NCBI GenBank assembly: GCA_948470475.1
Contig: OX419339.1
Location: 8,913,002-8,977,001 of the forward strand
Length of the DNA stretch: 64,000 bases
Direction of reading: 5' to 3'
DNA from: Galaxea fascicularis
Taxonomy: Eukaryota; Cnidaria; Anthozoa; Scleractinia; Euphylliidae
In this document: positions 50,001 to 58,760 of the stretch, piece by piece
Layout: the number at the start of each line of letters is the position of its first letter
Numbering within the stretch: position 1 is the first letter of the stretch
Notes under the pieces: generated by a model
The model's database searches: none
Told to the model about the DNA's origin: nothing
Seen by the model: only the letters and a program-made list of their open reading frames with translations
Made by a program: the position numbers and the translations under genes

Positions 50001-53000
50001 AATACATCATGCAGAAGCATTTGGAATAACAGATTATAAGTAGTTTCACACATTTACGGCACTATGAACATAATCTGAAACTAACAATACCTTCAACTTG
50101 TCATTCTTCGCATCTGATTTAGAGACTCCTATATTCACCACTCCTCCATATTCTTCACCGCCAGATTCTTTCAACGGACTTTTTTCCCTAAATATTCGAA
50201 CCTTGTCACCTTCCTTCACAAAGTACCACTTGGTCTCGGAACCCATCTTCTTAGGCATGGTTTTTCCAATTAAGCTTTTTCAACGTTGTACTACTGATCT
50301 TTTTCTTGAAGTTAGCTCGTTTTTATTGCCTCGGTGTGAATGCACCATTCTGAACAAAGTCCGAAGCTGATTGACATACGTTTCCCGTGGCGGTTAATTA
50401 GCCTTTTTACTGCTATCTCATGGAACATTTGAAACACGCTACTAGTCTCTTAAATGTTGTATCTGTCTGTTTATTATTATTTTTGACAACGATCTGGGAC
50501 AACATTTTGAGTGTACTAGTTTATACTTTTAGCGGTTTAGAGAAATGTACATTTTTGGTTTGAAACTTAATTGACTGTACGTTTTCGCATGTTGTCCATG
50601 TTAAATGGGCCCTTTTTCACAACCGTAAGTAATATCGACTGGGGCGTCACCCTACGAATTGCTCACATACCGTCTTACCACTCTGGCACGCAATCTAAAG
50701 AACGTGGCACGCGCACTGATTTGCATAAGAAGAGCGACATCACGCATAAAAATACACTACAAGCCCGGCAGATTCATACCTCTTTGTGTCTCTCTGGGTC
50801 TCTATGGCGGCAAAGAGGGTTGCCAGTTATTCAGATTTTTCGGAAAATGACGTAAAGTCAAAACGGATTCTTAATGGTTCGGGTTTCCTTGGTAGCCCTG
50901 CGAGCCTTGCCACTAGTGACCTCTTCGAACCAGATGAGGCAGAAGAAACAGTTGGAACCAGCAGTCACCTCAGGGAAGAAATAGCCTCCAGTGACCTATT
51001 TGAACCAAATAGTAAGACTGGAAGTCCTCATGAAACCTGTGTCCTCAGCCCGATATCTAGCGAACTTTACGAGCCTCTGGATTCGAGTGGAGCTGAACTA
51101 ACTCGTGTTGATAGACAGCGACATATTAGAGAGACCGATGAAGACTTGGGATGCTTTCCACTGCCAGAAGCTGAGGAGGAGTTAGTCGAGCCCTATGGTA
51201 AGTCACCGAAATGATAATCGAGTTCTGAATTCTTCTAAAGACAATTTTTGAATTGCAATTTCTACTGTCCACGTATCTTAAGTTCTTATATGACTGCGGA
51301 GTCCAAAACATGCATCGGTATGCTGAGCTCATCCATTTATTGCAGATTCATGCATTCACTGTAGAATTTACAGACTTGGATGATCTTATATTATCTAGAG
51401 GCGTAGTTACTCAAATTCAACCATGATGGCTAATTAGTAATTGTCGGTTAGATCGAATTGCCAGAAAGTTTCAGTTAGCCCAAGCTGCAACAGAATTGTC
51501 TTTTTTTATGTCTGATTCTCCAGTTTCGGCCTGATTTTGTAAGAATATATAAAGTAAAAAATGAGCTACATATATTCAAAAGACTGAACCGCCTGTTATA
51601 TCCCAAAACATGCAACCTTTCGTTTTCTAGGAAATGCCTTTTATAGATGGGTTTTACGGTGACGTTATCAAATTCTAAAATCAAAATCGCTTGGTCTTCT
51701 GAATTTTTATCTATACGACGTTGAAGATGACCTAGAAATAAATGTTTTTAGAAGTTAGCAGTTCCGTAACGTCTTTCGTTTTGAAAATACAGCATTTTGA
51801 TACCCAGCGTGACACCAAGACACAAACATGTTTGGCCGAAAAAAATGTATCTCATCATGATTCCCCTAGTTAAAACGTTTCAAGTATATTAGGAGATGTG
51901 TTTGTACACATATGTACTGTCTCACAAATGAAAAGTAAGCGCTTCCATCGCAAAGTGAACTCCTAATGTTTTTGTTGATTTCCGGCCGCCATATTTGTGG
52001 ACCAAAGTGGTCCACAACATACAAAACTCTATAAAGTTGCGTGGCACGCTTCGGCAAATAACTCAGAAACGATGTATCACACAGACGTCAAACCTGGAGA
52101 GGTTGTTTATGTATTGGTCTTCTACAACATTTTCACGTTCTTGCATTTTTTTTTTTTTTTTCATTAAATGGCCTCGAATTTATTTTTTTATGGCGTGACA
52201 GTGAAAACGATCTATAGTTGTGAATTTTTTCAGTGCTGCACGCAAAGATAAAAGAGGGTGTCACGAAAAGGCAGACAATCTATTAAGTCGTCGGGTTGTG
52301 TTTACCTATCAGACTTTGTGTCGTCGACCACCAGAACTAACAAAAGTGAAAACGGATAGTTTATAGTGGCTCAGACATTAGCTTTGGTACGCTTTTGCGT
52401 GTGCTATCAATTCTATGGGACTTTCAGAATCCCACAGGTTAACAACGTACATGAAATGTTTTGTACTCGTCATTCAACGTGTGTTTTTGAGGGGTCGGGG
52501 AGCGTTTGGGAAAAAAAATTTAGTAAAGTACACTTCCAAAATGACTGTTCCTTTAACCATTTTTAGACTCAATTAAAGGGATGCGGCCCCCGCACTTTAA
52601 AAACTGCTCCGCAGCGCGGGCCCTGCAAGTATAAGACGTTTCAAAAACCCAGCTTCAGGACTCCTGATCGGCTTGTATGTTTTCATCTCTGTAAAGCGTT
52701 TTATTAGTGAAAATATGGCATTTTGAATTTTACCCTGTACGCCAGAGGTTCTGGTCCTCTTACCAATAAATCCCCTCCATACTAATTTTAAGTGGCACAC
52801 TTAAGTACGGGATATCGCACCTTATTTTTTCTTTTGTTTATACTGATTCGCAGAGTCCAGTTGTGAAGGACAATGCATCGATGCCCGTCAGTGCAACGGC
52901 GCTTTAGTGTTTGTACATCTACCTGGTGCAGCAAAGGATTGCGTCGACCACATTGTCAAGAGCATTGAAGAACGTGGTGCTAAAATTAGTAATTTTTTTC

Positions 53001-56000
53001 ATAGGAACGTTACCCATTTGACTACCTCAAATGACTTTGTCGAGATGACAGGAAAGGGGAAAATAGCATCGAGGAATGTCTTGACTAACTTATCGTCTAG
53101 GGGAGCAATGCTTCTTTCAAAGCCAAAAACAAAGCCCACTCCTATGAGTATAGTAGAAAAGGCACAACTATTCGGTGTAAAGGTTGTTTTTCTAGAGCAT
53201 GTGAACCTGGCCCTCTCAAGAAAGTGCAATTTGGTCGCATCAGTAAAAGACTTTTACCCTGCACGATGCAAACGAACATGGAAATTTCCACGTGCCTTTC
53301 ATTTGAGCTATAATTTAAAACTACTTGGAAATTTCCATGTTCATGCAGCTCAAATGAAAAGAAATTTCCATGTTCTTTTATTTAGCTCAAATAAAGCTGA
53401 GGAACATGGAAATGCCCATGTTCTTTTCACAGAGGGGTTTGGAAATTTCCATGTTCCTTTCACAGGCTTAACGCAGAGGGGTTTGGAAATTTCCATGTTC
53501 CTTTCACAGGCTTAACGTAAAGGGGTTTGGAAATTTCCATGTTCCTTTCACAAGCTTAATGTAAATGGGTTTGGAAATTTCCATGTTCCTTTCACAAGCT
53601 TAATGTAAAGGGGTTTGGAAATTTCCATGTTCCTTTCACAGGGCTACATAAAAGGAACATGGAAATTTCCACGTTCCTTTTATTTAGCTCAAAGCATGAA
53701 AATATCCTCGTTTCTTCTCCTTACTCCAGTGAAGGATAAAAGAGATTTCTTGATCTCTTGTTTCCTTTCTCTGTAATCATTGCAAGATTTATTTAAACTG
53801 TTTTCATGTTCTGAAAACTGTGAATGATGATTATTATTACTCCCTAAAAATCTTCATCTCTCTCTATTTGGACGAAAATGGCAGTAACTCCTGATGTACA
53901 CCATGTTTTCTACACTAATGTCAAGAGACCGCCATTTTCATTAAAATCAGGTCAGTACAATGGTCGTCGAACATGCACAGTTGGTAAAAAGGTTAAAGAT
54001 TTAATTTTGGATAAACATACTGAAATTCGGTAAGAGTTGGCAATAAACCCACAGAAAAAAACACTTCTACCATACATTACACCAATTAGGCAAAAAAATG
54101 ATCAAACAAAGTATTTATCGCCAAAAATCTGATTTTTTTTCAGGCACAAATATTGACGAATTATCTCATTTGTTCCAGAAAGTGCGTTTTAGAATATCCC
54201 AAATGGTTTTAGAACGCGTTAAAGCAAATTATGCACGGGGACATCCAAAACAGAGAAAATTTAAATCAAGTTGCTTTGTTTTGGATGTCAGAGGTGCTAC
54301 TTCGCTCTTCAACAGGGTTTTTTTTGTACTATGTGATCACTAACTGCAAAGGGCCTATTAATTTGCAATGTGTGACAGATTTAACATTTATTGCAGGTTA
54401 TGGCGTTTGCTAAAAAGTACCATTTCCTAATTCTAACGAAGGAAGAAACGCTGGAATTGTAAGAAAAACTTTGTGTCTGTCAATAAAAATTGTTAACTTT
54501 CACAAAACAGCTGGCACGTATAAGGACTGAAGTAAGGCACAGCACCTTTTCGTAGTTTGCAATAAATCACGGTTGCAGTTAGCTCTCTCGTCATTTATAC
54601 CTTTTTTGTGATGTGCATGCTGAAGTGCCATCTACCTTGGTCACCTGACATGTCTTTTTGCTGTTTGACACAACAGAATAGAACTAACTTCATTCACATA
54701 ATTTTCCTATAATTTATTTGGTGTTCTTTATTTTCAGACTTAATGAAGCGAACATAACGGAATTTGATGATGGTATGGTAAACGTTCCATGATGATCACT
54801 GTTAAGCTGTGACCTTAATGGCACCCAATCATTCTATGCGATGTGGCATAGACATTAGTGAGGGAACTTCCACAAAATAATGTTAGATCCTGCGGCCGAT
54901 TCCTTTCATTCTCGAAGAAATCTATAAACTATCAGCATCATTAAGACTTTTCTTGGCTATGTTTTGAGAACCTTTAAATTGATTCCTTTCAGTTTGACTT
55001 GACTGCAGTTTAGCAATCGAAATTATTTTTGTCACGCAATCTTACCTGTATAGCAAGAAATTGCAGCTGAAGACTAACTTATAGTGATTTTCAGTTGAGT
55101 ATCGAAAGTAAATTGCGTTTGGTTTGGCTTTGCAATGCTTCGTTCTGTGATTGGCCATCAAAACTCGTGCCACTTTTTCAACCAATGAGAAACAAAACCG
55201 ATACTAATCGTGACATGCACGCGCGCATTTTCCTGCACTTTGTGCCAGCTACGTGAAATTACTTCGTATTCTGATTGGCTCATTGCATGTACTGTTTGCG
55301 TCTGTTGTTATTGATCAGAGTTATTACTTTGCTTTTGGTTTTACGGCACTCAATTAAAAACCGCTGTATTCATTTGTATTTCCTTATTTGTTTTGGAAGG
55401 ATTTGCCACACGCGAAGAATTTGAAAGGATGAATTCCTTGGGACTAAGCGACGCGTTATATGCAACAGGGTTATCACATCCACTTCATAGGGCGAGATTC
55501 AGCCAGCAGACGTGGGTTAATCAGAGGGGCATGGGAGACCCGGTGTTAGATAAGATCATGGAAAGGTACTGATCAACATAGCTGATAATAAGGACGCCAT
55601 GAGGGGTATTTGCGAGTCATGAGTTGTGATAGTCATCTATTTTGTGATGCCTGCTTTCTTGGAATCAAAGCTTGGTTTGAAGGTTGAATTCTGCTCATCC
55701 GTTGTCAATATCCTTGGCAAACATCGCTTGCTTTCTTGTACAATGATCAATTCAATGCATAGTATTATACCAAGTCTTTTTTTAGTTTGCAATGCAGATA
55801 ATACTTGGTCTAGGCCTATCTGATTTGCAGGCGAGTGTGGTGACAGTTTTTTTCAAAGTACACATCTAGTTTTCAGAAACAGGATATGGAATTGTAGGTT
55901 CTTCAAAACAAATATGGTAACTGAACTGGTTATGTCAGGATAAAAAATGTTACATATTTGCTGTTCTATTTTAGGGTTGTAGAACTTACAAGGCTTCCTC

Positions 56001-57814
56001 GTGAAATCATTTACGGTAGTGAGAGATTACAGGTAATTTTAATTAGGCCGATCAGTGGTAGAGCATCTAAACTTTAAGCGGGAAGATCAGAGGTTCGAGT
56101 CCTGTCGGGGAAACTCGGAATTCCTTTCTCCGAGTATGAGGAAGACGCTGTTTTGTTTCATTCATTTACCAAGCTGACTTTAACCATTTCACCTCCCTCA
56201 AAACAATATACTACTACTCAGTGACTAAACAGTGGAATATATAGCCCATATTCCACTCTAGATCTCTTTATCCAGGTTGTCTATTACGGCGCAAATGGCC
56301 ACTATCACGCCCACTATGATTCTGAGACTCACAAGAGAACAGACGTAAGGTGTTGTCACCTTCATGATGATATTATGGAAACTTTCCAAAAGGGGGAGGG
56401 TTGCAGACTTTGCAGGTGAGCGGGCTCTATAAACTATTTCTTCAGGTATGGACTACTTACTATAAGTATAATATAATAAGATTGTAAACTGCGTGGCTGC
56501 AATTTGCGCCTAAAAAGCAGTCTGGCAAAGTCCCCCAAAAAGTGTTGTAAAGCGCTTTTAGCCCTTCGGATAAAAGCGCTATATAAATCCTCATCATTAT
56601 CATTATCATTATAACAGCTTGCCCTAAATCCCGATTCCGCCCCTCCCCCTTCATAGAAACGAAAATGGTTCGGCTATTTCAGAAATGATGTAACTTATAA
56701 AGCGGCTTAAGATAGGATGTCTACATTTTTCTTCTTGTAAACTATTCTATGCTGCTCTTTTTATTATTTTGTTTTTTTGTGAAAAAATTCTGATTTTGAA
56801 ATTGGTCATGCATACTAACAAGCATCATTAAGAAATGTTTATCTTCTTTTAACTGTATAAATTTTGTTTTAATAAGAAACCGGCCCGACAACTAAACAAA
56901 ATACTGAGCCTATTCTTTGGCAAAGATAGAGGTTTTTCCTGAACTGAAAAACTTTAACTTGGTCAACGTTGTAATTTTTCAACTGGAAACCAGGCTGTTG
57001 CAGAATGACAGAACGTGTGTCCCTCAAGCTGCATCAGAATCTTGGCATTTTATTGTGGCTCGAGTGCTGCTAAAATTATAATGTACCGAAAGATGAATGT
57101 CGCTCATTCACTTGATCGTCTGATTCATACTTCGGTTAATTAAAACGTTTTCGTTCAAATTCTTTAGATACGTCACCATACTATATTACCTGAATAATGT
57201 CGAGGAAGGTGGGGAGACCGCCTTCCCAGTCGCAGACAACACCAGCCTTGACATGGAGGTAAGTACTCATTGCGGTACAATTTTAAAAAACTAATTATTG
57301 TTTATATAGATCAACCGCTTCAGGCTCTTCGGATTGAAGATCCTCAGTCAGACCTAAACTGTACCATAACTCCCCAAAGTTTGAAGGGCTGTCTAAGAGC
57401 CAAAAATATGTTCAGAAAAAGAAAAAAAGGCCATCTAGAGTATTTAAATGAGTAGAAAGGATTTCGTACACCACCTAATTAAAATGTGTTGCGTTTGTGT
57501 ATGTGTGTGTGTGTGTTTTTTTTTTTTAGCAAATGACTGCAAGTCGTGGGGACTTTGACCTCTACAACCTCAGCCACAACTGCCACAAGGGAAATCTTGT
57601 AGTCAGTCCTCGGAAGGGAACTGCGATTATGTGGTACAATCATTTGTTAGATGAAGACAGTGGCTGGTTAGGGCCTATGGACGACTACAGTTTGCACGGC
57701 GGCTGTGACATACTGAGGGGAGAAAAGTGGATCGCTAACAACTGGATTACAGCACCATACAGGGATGATGCACATATTCCAAGTACATGGCTCAGAAAGT
57801 TTGATTTTATGTAG
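42641..57814 (+). CDS. P4HTM: P4HTM-like prolyl 4-hydroxylase #5 (host of intronic genes)
   Basis: Complete gene of 11 exons: 42641-42862, 43304-43382, 44667-44798, 45523-45599, 54397-54458, 54738-54772, 55400-55565, 55975-56032, 56276-56415, 57168-57258, 57530-57814; 1347 nt, 448 residues. The N-terminal hydrophobic segment (about 2-21) serves as signal or anchor. [16 protein letters not shown] marks the P4HTM N-region and [14 protein letters not shown] follows (about 101-114). The first EF-hand loop is degenerate ([12 protein letters not shown]: the Gly and two calcium ligands are lost). The core has [20 protein letters not shown] and [13 protein letters not shown]. Exon sizes match #4 closely. 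Intron 4 is 8.8 kb and contains the 7.8-kb gene-bearing segment; its right end is about 40 nt from exon 5. AATAAA at 57928-57933 is the likely poly(A) signal. Confidence 0.92.
43807..43964. repeat. Long near-perfect palindrome (foldback element)
   Basis: The left arm 43807-43873 (starting TTATTGACCAAGCTTGTTCG) is repeated in inverse orientation at about 43890-43964, separated by a short spacer. Only a few bases differ between arms. It lies in intron 2 of gene #5. Confidence 0.9.
44028..44065. repeat. Perfect GC-rich hairpin
   Basis: CCCGAGCGGGCAAG and CTTGCCCGCTCGGG flank a 10-nt loop. It sits 64 bp after the larger palindrome and probably belongs to the same foldback element. A further half-copy, TCTTGCCCGCTC, lies at about 44095-44106. 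Confidence 0.85.
45696..45862. repeat. Minisatellite of CTTCCGAAGATCACCCGAACA-like units
   Basis: Imperfect units of about 23 nt built from CCGAAGATY, CACCCGAA and ACTTCCG recur about seven times. It starts about 100 bp after exon 4 of gene #5. Confidence 0.75.
46861..47255. repeat. Tandem array with GGAAATTTCC cores (left)
   Basis: About seven units of roughly 44 nt share GGTTTGGAAATTTCCATG, TTCCTTTCAC and ACGTAAAGG. The array includes a local inversion around 47040-47110. The same unit builds the array at 53280-53690. Confidence 0.9.
48537..50258 (-). CDS. Unrecognised intronic gene inside the inverted-repeat segment
   Basis: I do not recognise the family. Supported parts: a first exon 50091-50258 (56 codons from the ATG at 50258, starting [14 protein letters not shown], donor AAG/GTATTG); a probable middle exon near 49862-49970 containing [13 protein letters not shown] and [12 protein letters not shown] (donor TTAG/GTAAAG); and a last exon 48537 to about 48884 (acceptor CCCTCAG) with [16 protein letters not shown], an acidic Ser/Glu-rich stretch, a basic KRPNNRKR patch and a stop at 48537. 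The phases of the middle exon do not fit cleanly with its neighbours, so an exon is missing or misplaced. The product looks soluble and nuclear, without signal peptide. Its start is 545 bp from the divergent DBF4-like gene. Confidence 0.5.
50259..50803. promoter_or_regulatory. Shared divergent promoter region
   Basis: 545 bp separate the ATG codons of the minus-strand gene (50258) and the plus-strand DBF4-like gene (50804), so both promoters must lie here or overlap. No TATA box is evident on either side. Confidence 0.5.
50804..53242 (+). CDS. DBF4-type BRCT domain protein (truncated?)
   Basis: Two exons: 50804-51197 ([15 protein letters not shown] to donor TATG/GTAAGT) and 52854 to about 53242 (donor TCA/GTAAAAG, uncertain). 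Exon 1 is acidic and repeats a short motif: TSDLFEP, SSDLFEP, SSELYEP, ELVEP. Exon 2 has the layout of the DBF4 N-motif BRCT: hydrophobic strand GALVFVHLP, helix, then [30 protein letters not shown] and [14 protein letters not shown]4 activates the CDC7 kinase at replication origins. The DBF4 kinase-binding motif M and C-terminal zinc finger were not found before exon 5 of the host gene, so this is a truncated paralogue, a BRCT-only protein or a decaying copy. After 53242 the frame runs into the tandem array, which I exclude. Confidence 0.6.
53280..53690. repeat. Tandem array with GGAAATTTCC cores (right)
   Basis: About eight units of roughly 44 nt share GGTTTGGAAATTTCCATG, TTCCTTTCACA and GCTTAACGTAAAGG with the left array at 46861. 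Units at both edges are in reverse orientation. The array begins some 40 bp after the likely end of the BRCT exon. Confidence 0.9.
56046..56112 (+). repeat. tRNA-like sequence (SINE head)
   Basis: An A-box-like GATCAGTGGTAGAGC and a B box GGTTCGAGTCC lie at tRNA-like spacing in intron 8 of gene #5. Acceptor stems do not pair well, so a SINE head or tRNA pseudogene is more likely than a functional tRNA. Confidence 0.5.
56480..56613 (+). repeat. SINE/LINE 3' tail (copy 2)
   Basis: It is nearly identical to 11889-12018, including TTGTAAAGCGCTTT and AAAAGCGCTATATAAATCC, and ends in TCATTA repeats. It lies in intron 9 of gene #5. Confidence 0.7.
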
Positions 57815-58760
57815 TGCTTTCTTTAAATTATCACGGACGATTACCTCACGTTTGCCAAATATTTGTAAAAGTTTCAACGTGAAGATCCGATCGCGAACCG
57901 AACCGCACCGCTGTTTCCGGCGAAACTAATAAAACAACAATTTAACCACCTTTTTACCATCTTGTTTAGACAGGTTTTTAGTGCTTTTACTTATGTCTAG
58001 CCCTTTTAACCGTGCACTTATAACACAGCTGAGTGAATAAAAGAGCCTGGGAAATAGAAGGGTATATCATCACCCGCTTCTCACCCGCTACTGCGTGTAG
58101 CGGGTGAGAAGTGTTTGCGTCCTTAGAAATGCGTTTAGTTATAAAAGAGCAAAGAAAACAAATCTTCCGTCTACCAAAGACAAATTCTCAGTATTTTTAT
58201 TTATTCAAATGTTTCCCAGTGCCAAAAAGTTAGGTATATCTTAGCAAAGTCACTAAAACGACATCTGAAGACGGACGTAGCCGATCTTTAGGCCACAGAC
58301 AAACTTCAGGGGGCTTGCCGTCGACGCCTGTCTGCCACATATCTGTTTTCCGGATATCAATGACTGAATGCCTAATTCTCTATAGAAACAACATTCTGTC
58401 ACGATCACAGTATCCAAAAGCCGCCCTTTCCACCCCTATGTCATTTGACACACAATCATTGTGTGCCGCTGGTTGTGACAGCCAGCCACTGACCCATTTT
58501 AAGCTAACCGTGGGCTCACCTTAAGTGACTCTTACAGTGGTCCCACAAGAGGCCAACCAAATAATTATCATCAGCATTGAGCTTTGTAACTTGGTGAATT
58601 GAGTTATTTTTAATCCATAAAACATCGTTCTCTATATTGCCGTGGAATTCAATTGTACTTGACACGCACTTCTCCCTTGTTGAGCCGGAAGTTTCTTCAA
58701 GAAGGAGACGTGACACGTCTCGACTTCTGGTGTTTCACACCTGCATGCCTGTCAACTGAG
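57815..58760. other. Convergent intergenic region between genes #5 and #6
   Basis: It contains the poly(A) signal of #5 (57928-57933), an inverted pair CACCCGCT/AGCGGGTG at about 58072-58106, and unique sequence. No gene was recognised. Confidence 0.6.

Larger units (their letters stand above)
46544..54355. mobile_element. Candidate 7.8-kb inverted-repeat segment carrying two genes
   Basis: The left end starts GGCCCTCTGCAGTTAG, continues through TCACATGGTACAA and contains AACGCGTTCTAAAAC and ATTTGGGATATTCTAAAAC (to about 46631). The right end, on the opposite strand from 54355 inward, starts GGCCCTTTGCAGTTAG, continues TCACATAGTACAA and contains AACGCGTTCTAAAAC and ATTTGGGATATTCTAAAAC (to 54183). 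The right arm has about 75 extra bases. TA dinucleotides flank both ends (46542-46543 and 54356-54357). Related tandem arrays lie inside each end. The interior has two divergent genes and no recognisable transposase. Alternative: two independent copies of one short repeat that happen to flank a nested gene pair. Confidence 0.5.

Noticed and set aside
52907..53515. One 202-codon protein reading from the BRCT domain through the tandem array
   Set aside because: After about 53242 the residues come from the GGAAATTTCC repeat and a splice donor is present before it.
53880..53950. Possible further exon of the DBF4-like gene ([10 protein letters not shown])
   Set aside because: The only good donor (TCAG/GTCAGT) pairs with an acceptor that puts a stop codon at once in the required phase.
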